Shown here: piece by piece, positions 26,592 to 33,891 of the stretch
Layout: each line of letters begins with the position of its first letter
Position numbering within the stretch: position 1 is the stretch's first letter
From: Armatimonadota bacterium
GTDB taxonomy: Bacteria; Armatimonadota; DTGP01; JAKQQT01
Length of the DNA stretch: 64,000 nt
Reading direction: 5' to 3'
Assembly: GCA_036504095.1 (NCBI GenBank)
Contig: DASXVS010000026.1
Location: 124,001 to 188,000, forward strand
Made by a program: the position numbers and the translations under genes
Notes under the pieces: model-generated
What the model was told of the DNA's origin: nothing
Databases searched by the model: none
What the model saw: the letters and a program-made list of their open reading frames with translations, nothing else

Positions 26592-26630
26592 CTCACGTGG
26601 ATCCCGCTCGATCAGCGGGACCCACGTGAG
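26592..26630. other. Long inverted repeat after ytfQ
   Basis: Arms of 17 bp (starting CTCACGTGG and ending CCACGTGAG) with a single A/C mismatch enclose a 5-nt loop, 65 bp after the ytfQ stop. No T-run follows. It may be an intrinsic terminator, an mRNA 3'-end stabiliser, or a protein-binding palindrome for the regulator encoded next door. Confidence 0.6.
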
Positions 26631-26733
26631 ACAATCGGCGGCCGCTACGCGGCGAATGTGTCCTTTGGCCGGCGAAAAATGGAGCGCCGAACCAGGCGCC
26701 TTAACATAGCCTTTAATATTCTGGAAACACCTG

Positions 26734-26762
26734 TTGCAGGAATATGTTGAATCGAGTATAAT
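26734..26762 (+). promoter_or_regulatory. Promoter of the second ArsR-type regulator
   Basis: TTGCAG (26734-26739) and a perfect TATAAT (26757-26762) are spaced by exactly 17 bp, 30 bp before the start codon. The spacer carries ATGTTGAAT (26744-26752), the same 9-mer that overlaps the promoter beside the paralogous regulator. An ATATTC/GAATAT pair flanks the -35 box. This suggests autoregulation. Confidence 0.6.
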
Positions 26763-26791
26763 AATAATCATCTCAGCATAAAGGCGGCAGG

Positions 26792-27763
26792 ATGCAGTCT
26801 CGGATTATGGAACTCCGCGGTGGCGATGGGACAGAGGTATTCAAAGCGCTTGCGTCCGAAACGCGGACGGGTATCGTCGCGCTGCTGGCTGAGAGCCCGA
26901 TGAATATCAACGCCCTGGGTCAGATTCTGGGCATCGCGCAGCCGAGCATCACGCGCCACATCCAGGTTCTGGAGCAGGCCGGACTCGTGACAAGCGAGTA
27001 TACGCCCGGCGTTCAGGGGATGCAGAAGGTATGCACGCTGAAATACGATCGTTTCATCGTGTCTTTTGAGATTACGAAAGAATCTGTGGACCGGACCGAG
27101 GAAGTCGAGATGCCAATCGGCCTCTACACTCTCGCGCAGCCTAACGCCACGTGCGGGCTGGCCGGCCGGGACCGCATCATCGGGTTTTACGATGATCCGC
27201 AATCGTTCTTTCACCCCGAGAGGGCGTCGGCGCAGTTGTTGTGGATGGCGGACGGGTTTGTTGAATACGTCTTTCCGAATACGCTGCCCACAAGCGTCGA
27301 GATCACTTGCGTCGAACTGGCCATGGAGATCTGTTCCGAGGCCCCAGATTTCAACAACGACTACCCCTCGGATATTACCGTTTGGATAAACGGGGTAGAT
27401 ATAGGTATGTGGACCTCGCCGGGCGATCTGGGCGGCAAACGGGGACGATTGAACCCTCCCTGGTGGAGCGATCACGTCACGCAGCACGGATTGCTGAAAG
27501 TCTGGTCCGTTGATTCGGTAGGCTCGTACGTCGACGGTTCGCTTGTGTCTAACGCCACGTTGGCCGATATCAGGGTGGCCCCCAAGCAGTCCGTCAATGT
27601 GCGCATCGGGGTGAAGCCCAATGCGGAAAATCCGGGGGGCTTCAACCTTTTCGGGCGCGGATTCGGGAATTATGAGCAGGATCTCGTGCTGAGACTGCAT
27701 TTCACGGGACGCAAGACCAACGGGGCTATGGCGGAACAAATCGCCATCGCGGCCGCGTCATAA
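26792..27763 (+). CDS. ArsR-type transcriptional regulator with large C-terminal domain (copy 2)
   Basis: The 323-residue paralogue of the protein at 12017 has an ArsR winged helix at residues about 14-80 (VFKALASETRTGIVALL, then INALGQILGIAQPSITRHIQVLEQAGLV) and the same 200-residue C-terminal domain (GRDRIIGFYDDPQSFF, VEYVFPNTLPTSVEIT, NNDYPSDITVWINGVDIGMWTSPGDLGG, SVNVRIGVKPNAENPGGFNLFGRGFG). The two are alike over their whole length except the N-terminal tip and C-terminal end. ATG at 26792 has a purine-rich SD. Its placement after the binding-protein gene suggests control of the transporter or of the locus as a whole. The domain's ligand is unknown; a sugar is the obvious candidate. Confidence 0.85.
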   Translation: MQSRIMELRGGDGTEVFKALASETRTGIVALLAESPMNINALGQILGIAQPSITRHIQVLEQAGLVTSEYTPGVQGMQKVCTLKYDRFIVSFEITKESVDRTEEVEMPIGLYTLAQPNATCGLAGRDRIIGFYDDPQSFFHPERASAQLLWMADGFVEYVFPNTLPTSVEITCVELAMEICSEAPDFNNDYPSDITVWINGVDIGMWTSPGDLGGKRGRLNPPWWSDHVTQHGLLKVWSVDSVGSYVDGSLVSNATLADIRVAPKQSVNVRIGVKPNAENPGGFNLFGRGFGNYEQDLVLRLHFTGRKTNGAMAEQIAIAAAS

Positions 27764-27866
27764 CACTCGGATACACTGAGCCGGGCGGTGCTCCGGCCAG
27801 AAGGCCTTTGTCGAAGAGCGCAAGGGCTCGACAGGTACGATACCGCTCTCAAATTGGAGAAAGACA

Positions 27867-28649
27867 ATGAGCAAAGTCTCAAAGAAGGCATTTACGCTGA
27901 TTGAGCTGCTGGTCGTTATAGCAATCATCGCCATACTGGCAGCCATCCTGTTCCCCGTTTTCGCCAAGGCACGCGAACGGGCCAAGCAGACCACCTGCAT
28001 TAATAACTTGAAACAGATCGGCATCGCGATGGTCTCGTATACTTCCGATAACGACGAGAAGTACCCCGCCTGGTCCCCCGGCGGCACGACGACGGGATTT
28101 CTCAGCGTTGAGGATTTCACCACGACGAAGGAAGACCGCGCTGTAGGCTGGCCGACGTTCAACACATCGCTTCCGCAATACGCGATGGCCCCCATCTCCC
28201 TCCAACTGGACCCGTACATCAAGACCCGCAACGTATGGGCGTGTCCGTCCGATTTCGGCCTCTACAAGACCAACGACTATTGGGGCAGCAGTCACCCCAA
28301 AATGTTCCCGCTCAAAAAATGGCATCTCCTCTCAAACAACGCTGAAGTAGGTTCCAGCTACGGTTACCGTGGCACCAACGTTGTCTCAAGCGGGTTTCTC
28401 ACCAAGCCGGACCCCGGCTTCTTCGCGCTCGCAGGCTACACGACAAGCGCCGTGAAGTCGCCGTCGCGCCGCGCCATGTTCTGGGACCACCGCGGCTGGC
28501 ATATGAGCTCCGGTGGCGACAACGGGGCCGATCCCAAGGCCAAGGTCGAGGTCCTTTTCATTGACTCCCATGTAGCGACCGTGCCGTATGTCGAGTTCGT
28601 TTCGGGCAAGGACCAGGCATGGGGCGCCCCCATCAACCTGCCTAACTAA
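27867..28649 (+). CDS. Prepilin-like DUF1559 protein (module copy 1)
   Basis: The 260-residue protein has a type IV prepilin N-terminus ([32 protein letters not shown]) with the cleavage site before Phe and Glu5 in the expected place. It continues with the DUF1559 pattern [26 protein letters not shown] and a C-terminal [14 protein letters not shown] segment like the H-x9-DG motif. Such proteins are abundant in Armatimonadota and Planctomycetes and are thought to be pseudopilin-like surface or secretion-associated proteins. SD GGAGAAAG precedes ATG. It is followed by a terminator and then the 1117-residue secreted protein. A paralogue with a conserved leader lies at 32678. Confidence 0.85.
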   Translation: MSKVSKKAFTLIELLVVIAIIAILAAILFPVFAKARERAKQTTCINNLKQIGIAMVSYTSDNDEKYPAWSPGGTTTGFLSVEDFTTTKEDRAVGWPTFNTSLPQYAMAPISLQLDPYIKTRNVWACPSDFGLYKTNDYWGSSHPKMFPLKKWHLLSNNAEVGSSYGYRGTNVVSSGFLTKPDPGFFALAGYTTSAVKSPSRRAMFWDHRGWHMSSGGDNGADPKAKVEVLFIDSHVATVPYVEFVSGKDQAWGAPINLPN

Positions 28650-28681
28650 CACAGCAGCATCCTGCGGCGCGAATCAACTAT

Positions 28682-28715
28682 AGAGGGCCGGAAGCGATTC
28701 AGGTACCGGCCCTCT
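28682..28715 (+). terminator. Hairpin terminator after the first prepilin-like gene
   Basis: A 10-bp perfect stem (AGAGGGCCGG with CCGGCCCTCT) and 14-nt loop lie 33 bp after the stop, followed by GGATTT. The same core hairpin appears after the paralogous gene at 33494. Confidence 0.7.
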
Positions 28716-28810
28716 GGATTTGGCACCTGACTTGCAGAGCCCAGAACATCCGGGCTGCCAGTTTATATCCGCGCTGGGTGTTGCCGTTGGCGGGCCCAAC
28801 CGGCGCGGAG

Positions 28811-29040
28811 TCATACAACCAAATAGCGGAGGCCGGGGCACTGTGCGCCCCGGCGGATAAGAAGCGTCGCAACCCTGCGCGACGCTGATAACAGAACAAC
28901 GTTCCGATCATTCTATTCCGCGCTGGCGCAGCGTATTTCCACCACGCGCGCTCAGGGCGGGGCACGCATGATCGAACGGTTCTCGGCAGTCCTCTACGGC
29001 AGCGGTTTGGCCGCCGCGTTGGCGCCGGAGCGGACAGCAT
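28811..29040 (+). ncRNA. Conserved leader element, copy 1 (candidate structured RNA)
   Basis: This non-coding stretch before the 1117-residue gene aligns with 33620-33853 before the 956-residue gene. The conserved blocks are a CCGGGGC-loop-CCCCGG hairpin whose loops differ, a CCCTGCGCGACGCT hairpin, AACAACGTTCCGATC, TTTCCACCACGCGC, and a GGCAGCGGTT...GCCGCCGCGTTGGCGCCGGA block, with variable spacing between them. Coding regions on either side begin differently, so the leader is conserved independently. It may be an untranslated regulatory RNA or duplicated promoter region. No named riboswitch fits. Confidence 0.4.
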
Positions 29041-29084
29041 TACGATCTCTCGGTAATCTCATAGCCAATAGGAGAAACCAGCTA

Positions 29085-32000
29085 ATGCGCATTCGCATCA
29101 CGACGGCGGTGCTGGCGGGACTCGGTCTCGCCTGTCTCGCGTCGGCAACCCGCGCCCAGAGCACGATCCCCGTGCTCCTCTCGAACATCTACCACTCGGA
29201 AGGCGTAGGACCAGGCGGCGGAAGGCCGTTCTGGCGGGCCAGCCTCACCAACGACCCCGACCCCGCTCCCTACCTCGGCCACGTGGAAGACATTCAGTCT
29301 GCCAGTTACTTTGAATACAAGGTGAGCTGCAACACTCCGGGCCTGTACAACGTCGAAGTTGTCTGTTTCGAGCCCAGCGACCCCCACATGGAACTGCAGT
29401 TCGAAACTCGTCCGTTCACTCTGAACGATGATCCGACCGTGACGCACTACGCTACCCAGAACAGCAAAGATTACGGCCAGTTCGGCACGTGGGGCAGTGC
29501 AGGCGTACCGCGGGTCTATTCGGACCTGAATCCGGTTGTGGCCGCAGACGGAACCACAGCGCTTACCGTCCCTCTGTGGGCCGGTGACAACATCGTCCGC
29601 GTCCGGAATATCGCCAACAGGCATCATGCTCCCGTTTCCGGCTATCCGATCGTCGGCTCCGACCTTGGCCGCCTCGACCTCCGCGAACTCACCGTATCGA
29701 ACACCGGATGGAGCAACTTGCACGTTGCGGCGGTTACCTTGAACCGCGTGGGCGACTTGCCGGCGATGGGCACCATCACGGGCACGGTCACCGCCGACGT
29801 ACCCGCCGGCCTTCCGGTCCGCAGCGCCCTGGTTTTGGCGAATCCTCCCGGGGCTTCCCCGCCGGAGATCGCGAGTTGGTGGAACTGGGGATACTACACC
29901 TATTCCAAAAAAGACGGCACTTACAGCCTCCAGGCGCCGGTGGGCTCCCGCGACATTAAGGCCGGAAGGCCCAGCGGCTATCTGCCAACCGGTTCGACGG
30001 TCAGCAATGTGACTGTTCCCGGCACAGGTACCGTTACAGCAAATATCACGCTCCCCTCCCTGTGGTTTAAGGACGGCAGCGGCGATTGGAACGCTTTCCC
30101 ACAGGCCGAATACTTTGACGCGAAAAACGACAACATTTCGCTGGTCCCGTCGCCTGGCGAGAACGGCTTCCGAATGGCGTGGTCGTGGGCCGTCAAGAAA
30201 GTATACCTCATCGTTGACGTGCCGGTTTCCGGCAACTACGAGTTCACAGACTCCTTCACGTCCGGCGACGGCGCCGACCAGACGATGCGCCTCAGCAGCA
30301 ACCTCGGACCGTATACCGATGTCGTTCAGGTATCGGCTACCCTTCCCCCCGCCGGGTGGGAGAATCCGGTAACGGCTACCGCGCCCAACTCCATCTACCT
30401 CGCGCAGGGGACGCAGACGCTGACCCTGGGCTTGCTCAACGGCAACTGCGACTTCGACGGCTTCCAGCTTCGGCAACTGCACACGCCCGTCACCCTCGGC
30501 GTCGTCCAGGGAACCATCACCGATAGCCTCACCGGCAAACCGGTGGTCGGCGCCACGGTTTCGTTCGCCGGCATAAGCGTGACGACGGATGAGAACGGCA
30601 ACTACAAGGGCGTTGGTCCTCTGGGAACCGCGCAGACGTTCACCGTTTCATCCCCGCTGCAGGACGCAGGGTACGCAGGAACAGTGGACGTTGTTTCAAC
30701 CGCGACCACCGTCAAGAACGCCTCGCTGCCGATTCGACCCAACATCGCCCTCAGCACCGCGAACGGATACGCCTTCAAGGCGATCCTCAACACGGGCGAC
30801 GCAGCGGATTACAGCGCCGTGTCGGCCGATGAATCCGGGATGTCGCCGTACATCGTTCCTGGCAGTTGGGATTCGATTTCGGCGACCGACGACATTTACG
30901 GCTGGATTCGCGTGCACTTCACCCTGCCCGCCAACTTCCTCACGCTCATCCCCGGCCGAGCCGTGCGATTCCACGTCTCCGGCGGAGGCATCGACGACGT
31001 CGACAAGACATACCTCAACGGAACGGTGATCGGCTCCGCCGGCTCGTTCCCTAACCCGGCGCTGCCCATCCAGCCCGCCGGACATACCAACCGCGGGACC
31101 CAGACGTACGATGTAAGCTACCCCGGCCTGGACCAGAGTTGGGGAGAAGAACGGATCTACACCTTCCCGGCGAGCTTGCTCACTACGGGAGACAACGTTC
31201 TCGCGATCAAGTGCTTTGACCTGACCGCCGCCGGCGGCCTGATCGGTAACGCCGCCATTGAAATCGCCCCTCCCACCGGCGCCGTGAACGGCACCGTCAA
31301 GGTTGGCGGAAACCCGGTTGCGGGCGCTCGCGTGGCCGTCTCCAATGCTAACGGCATTTCCAGCGCTTGGGGCTGGACCGACGCGACCGGCGCATTCTCG
31401 CTGCCATACGCAGCGGCGGGACCGGGCGTACTCGGCGTAACCAAACTTGGCGTTAACGCCATCGTTCAGCCCGTTATGGTTCCGACCAACGGAGCCCTGA
31501 CCTTCAACCTGACCCCCACGGCGGTCGCCGCACCGTACAGCGCACCGCTTTACGACAACTTCGACGATAACGCCGGCGCCCCCACGTGGCAGAACAAGTG
31601 GTGGCCGGTGGCCCTCGAAAACAACTCCGACCCGCTGAATACCCCAACCGTTGTCCAGCCGGGCTACGACATCAGCTCAGGAGGCACAGTCACTATCCCG
31701 AGCACCGTGACGGTCAAGCAGCTGGCCAGTGGCCATCGCAACTCCATCGTCTCCAAAGACCGCTTCAGCCGGTTCGCCTCCACTAACGAGGCTAAACTCG
31801 TCTCCGCCAAGGGACCGGTTACGGCATCCGATGACTGGGGCTGGAACACCATCCTCAACCTCCACGGCAACTCGGCAGTTGACCCCACCGTCCCAACGCC
31901 GAACATCTTCAACCCCGAAGTTGAGCTGGACATCGAAGGCTGGCGCAGCAACGGCACCACGAACATTGTTCAGTGGATCGTCTGGGACACCAACGGCAGA

Positions 32001-32438
32001 CGCTCTAACGGCATCGTTCCCTTCACGCTGGCTCAGATGGCCGACATAACGACCGCGAACCCGATGGTCCTAGCCATCAACCGGACCGGCTCCGTGTACG
32101 ACTTCTTCATCAATGGAACGCTCGTTCACTCGGAGCAGGATCCGATCTCCATGCCGGACCATCGCATCGCCCTCTACGGCTACCAGCTCGTTGCCGAGAA
32201 CACGTGGGACTGGGTGTCCGGCGGCCCGATCGCCAGCACCACAACAGTAAAGGGTGACGTGAACTCGAACGCCATCCTCGACTATGAAGACGTTGTTAAC
32301 GCCCTCCGCATCGCGGGCGGTCTCAGCACGTCCACACCTGCGCAGATCACCGCCGGCAACCAGGCGGGTGGAGACGCCATCATCAGCGTACTCGATGCCG
32401 TTCGCATCGATCAGGCGCTGGGTGGCAAGGCTCTGTAA
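29085..32438 (+). CDS. Giant secreted multidomain protein with dockerin-like tail (module copy 1)
   Basis: The start is ATG 29085, with AGGAGAA upstream; an earlier in-frame codon at 28968 lies in the conserved leader. The 1117-residue product has a signal peptide (ITTAVLAGLGLACLASATRAQ). It then has a beta-sandwich shared with the protein at 20967 (CNTPGLYNVEVVCFEPSD, VPLWAGDNIVRVRNIANRH), a carboxypeptidase-regulatory-like repeat (IKAGRPSGYLPTG), a second sandwich, another regulatory-like repeat (VQGTITDSLTGKPVVGATVSF), a galactose-binding-like domain (IRVHFTLPANF, GIDDVDKTYLNGTVIG), a third such repeat, and a LamG-like domain (YDNFDDNAGAPTWQNKWWPV). The tail GDVNSNAILDYEDVVNALRIAGGL...AVRIDQALGGKAL resembles a dockerin. 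No catalytic residues are visible; surface binding or scaffolding is inferred. Confidence 0.8.
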   Translation: MRIRITTAVLAGLGLACLASATRAQSTIPVLLSNIYHSEGVGPGGGRPFWRASLTNDPDPAPYLGHVEDIQSASYFEYKVSCNTPGLYNVEVVCFEPSDPHMELQFETRPFTLNDDPTVTHYATQNSKDYGQFGTWGSAGVPRVYSDLNPVVAADGTTALTVPLWAGDNIVRVRNIANRHHAPVSGYPIVGSDLGRLDLRELTVSNTGWSNLHVAAVTLNRVGDLPAMGTITGTVTADVPAGLPVRSALVLANPPGASPPEIASWWNWGYYTYSKKDGTYSLQAPVGSRDIKAGRPSGYLPTGSTVSNVTVPGTGTVTANITLPSLWFKDGSGDWNAFPQAEYFDAKNDNISLVPSPGENGFRMAWSWAVKKVYLIVDVPVSGNYEFTDSFTSGDGADQTMRLSSNLGPYTDVVQVSATLPPAGWENPVTATAPNSIYLAQGTQTLTLGLLNGNCDFDGFQLRQLHTPVTLGVVQGTITDSLTGKPVVGATVSFAGISVTTDENGNYKGVGPLGTAQTFTVSSPLQDAGYAGTVDVVSTATTVKNASLPIRPNIALSTANGYAFKAILNTGDAADYSAVSADESGMSPYIVPGSWDSISATDDIYGWIRVHFTLPANFLTLIPGRAVRFHVSGGGIDDVDKTYLNGTVIGSAGSFPNPALPIQPAGHTNRGTQTYDVSYPGLDQSWGEERIYTFPASLLTTGDNVLAIKCFDLTAAGGLIGNAAIEIAPPTGAVNGTVKVGGNPVAGARVAVSNANGISSAWGWTDATGAFSLPYAAAGPGVLGVTKLGVNAIVQPVMVPTNGALTFNLTPTAVAAPYSAPLYDNFDDNAGAPTWQNKWWPVALENNSDPLNTPTVVQPGYDISSGGTVTIPSTVTVKQLASGHRNSIVSKDRFSRFASTNEAKLVSAKGPVTASDDWGWNTILNLHGNSAVDPTVPTPNIFNPEVELDIEGWRSNGTTNIVQWIVWDTNGRRSNGIVPFTLAQMADITTANPMVLAINRTGSVYDFFINGTLVHSEQDPISMPDHRIALYGYQLVAENTWDWVSGGPIASTTTVKGDVNSNAILDYEDVVNALRIAGGLSTSTPAQITAGNQAGGDAIISVLDAVRIDQALGGKAL

Positions 32439-32443
32439 GTACC

Positions 32444-32478
32444 GGTGGCCGCCCGAGCGGACGGCCACCCTTCTTGTT
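32444..32478 (+). terminator. Hairpin terminator after the 1117-residue gene
   Basis: GGTGGCCG (32444-32451) pairs with CGGCCACC (32462-32469), followed by CTTCTTGTT. It lies 6 bp after the stop codon. Confidence 0.7.
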
Positions 32479-32494
32479 GAAACATGAACGCGAT

Positions 32495-32525
32495 GGGGGC
32501 TCAAAAGCACTGCTCTTGAGCCCCC
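32495..32525. terminator. Second hairpin in the same gap
   Basis: A perfect 10-bp stem, GGGGGCTCAA with TTGAGCCCCC, has an 11-nt loop. It may back up the terminator at 32444. Confidence 0.55.
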
Positions 32526-32677
32526 CGCTCGCGATGCGGAGCGAGCACTGACCGCCCTGGCGGTCGCCTCAGACGGGTGGGAAGCAGTGTGCGGGCCTGG
32601 AGTTCCGGCCGGACAGCCTCTGTGGAAGAGCGCGGGGGTAGACCGGCGCGGTACCGCTCTGAGATTGGAGAAAGACA

Positions 32678-33469
32678 GTGAACAAAGTCTCAAAGAAGGC
32701 ATTTACGCTGATTGAGCTGTTAGTCGTTATCGCAATTATCGCCATATTGGCAGCGATCCTCTTCCCCGTTTTCGCCAAGGCGCGCGAACGGGCCAAACAA
32801 TCGACCTGCATCAACAACATGAAGCAGATCGGCATCGCGATGCTCTCCTACACGTCGGATAACGACGAGAAGTACCCTGCCTGGACGCCTCCGGGCGCCA
32901 CCGGCCTCATCAGCACCGAAGATTTCAAAGCCACGTATGAGAACCGTCTCTACATGGGCGGCACGGTTGATATCCAGGCCGCTTCCGGGGAGAAAGCCAC
33001 AATTTCCACTCAGCTGGCGCCCTACATCAAATCCAAGGAAATCTGGGCCTGCCCTTCCGACTGGGGGATGTACCGACAGCAGGACGACTGGGGCGGCACC
33101 CCGAAGACGCCAAAGCCGTTCAAGGACTGGGTGCTGGTAGGCGACCGGAAAACCAAGGTGGGCGTGAGTTACGGCTACCGCGGCACAAATCTCGTTAACC
33201 AGGGAGCTCCCCTAATGCGGTTCAAGGACACCTCAGGGACGGCCCTCGCGGGGTGGTCCACTTCGGCCGTAAAGCAGCCGTCCGCCCGCGCCATGTTCTG
33301 GGATCACCGCGCTTGGCATATGGTAGGCGCGAACGACCCGTACACAACGATTCACTCGAGGGGCAAAGTCGAAATCCTGTTCATCGACACCCACGTGACC
33401 ACCGTGCCTCAATCCGTTCTCGACAATTCAGCGAGCACGGAGAACTTCTGGTCGAACTTCACCAAGTAA
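32678..33469 (+). CDS. Prepilin-like DUF1559 protein (module copy 2)
   Basis: The 263-residue paralogue of the protein at 27867 starts at GTG, with GGAGAAAGACA directly upstream as in copy 1. It shares the [36 protein letters not shown] prepilin leader, [28 protein letters not shown], and the terminal [16 protein letters not shown]. The middle part diverges (an inserted [39 protein letters not shown] region aligns only loosely). The upstream 100 bp, including a GAGCG...CGCTC hairpin, are conserved with copy 1, showing duplication of gene plus leader. It would be processed by a prepilin peptidase encoded elsewhere. Confidence 0.85.
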   Translation: MNKVSKKAFTLIELLVVIAIIAILAAILFPVFAKARERAKQSTCINNMKQIGIAMLSYTSDNDEKYPAWTPPGATGLISTEDFKATYENRLYMGGTVDIQAASGEKATISTQLAPYIKSKEIWACPSDWGMYRQQDDWGGTPKTPKPFKDWVLVGDRKTKVGVSYGYRGTNLVNQGAPLMRFKDTSGTALAGWSTSAVKQPSARAMFWDHRAWHMVGANDPYTTIHSRGKVEILFIDTHVTTVPQSVLDNSASTENFWSNFTK

Positions 33470-33493
33470 GTAATCCGGATGCAGAACTCGCGC

Positions 33494-33527
33494 GGAGGGC
33501 CGTGCAATCTCCTCGAACCGGCCCTCC
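33494..33527 (+). terminator. Hairpin terminator after the second prepilin-like gene
   Basis: GGAGGGCCG (33494-33502) pairs with CGGCCCTCC (33519-33527), followed by CATTTC. It has the same core stem as the terminator at 28682, consistent with duplication. Confidence 0.65.
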
Positions 33528-33619
33528 CATTTCAGCGTCCAACCTCAGGACCCTGCGCTAAGCGGGCAGCCGATAAAAAACCGCTCTTGACGGCGCGTTC
33601 AGCGAAGTCCAACCGCCCC

Positions 33620-33853
33620 GAAATCATACAATACTACGGCGAAATCCGGGGCACGAGGCACCCCGGCGCAAAGGCAGCATCGCATCCCTGCGCGACGCTA
33701 TGACAAAGAACAACGTTCCGATCGTTCTGGGCTGAGCTTGGGCCACGCGTTTCCACCACGCGCCCAACGCCGGCCACGTACGAAAGTACGGTTCTCCATG
33801 GTCCACAACGGCAGCGGTTCGGCCGCCGCGTTGGCGCCGGAACGGACACCATT
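33620..33853 (+). ncRNA. Conserved leader element, copy 2 (candidate structured RNA)
   Basis: This is the counterpart of 28811-29040. The GC-rich hairpin at about 33647-33668 keeps its stem while the loop has changed (CACGAGGCA here). AACAACGTTCCGATC at about 33709-33723 and the GGCAGCGGTTCGGCCGCCGCG block near the 3' end are nearly identical between copies. It ends about 40 bp before the start codon. Confidence 0.4.
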
Positions 33854-33891
33854 CAGTCACCGACAAGCCCTCAACAAGGAAAGGCAGAGTC

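Noticed and set aside
28811-29040. Cyclic-di-GMP (GEMM) riboswitch before the giant secreted-protein genes
   Set aside because: A partial GGCGCAAAGGC appears only in copy 2; the remaining consensus and the tetraloop-receptor elements are absent.
29082-30482. 466-codon open frame antisense to the giant secreted-protein gene
   Set aside because: Shadow of the high-GC coding strand; composition is arginine-rich with no recognisable domain.
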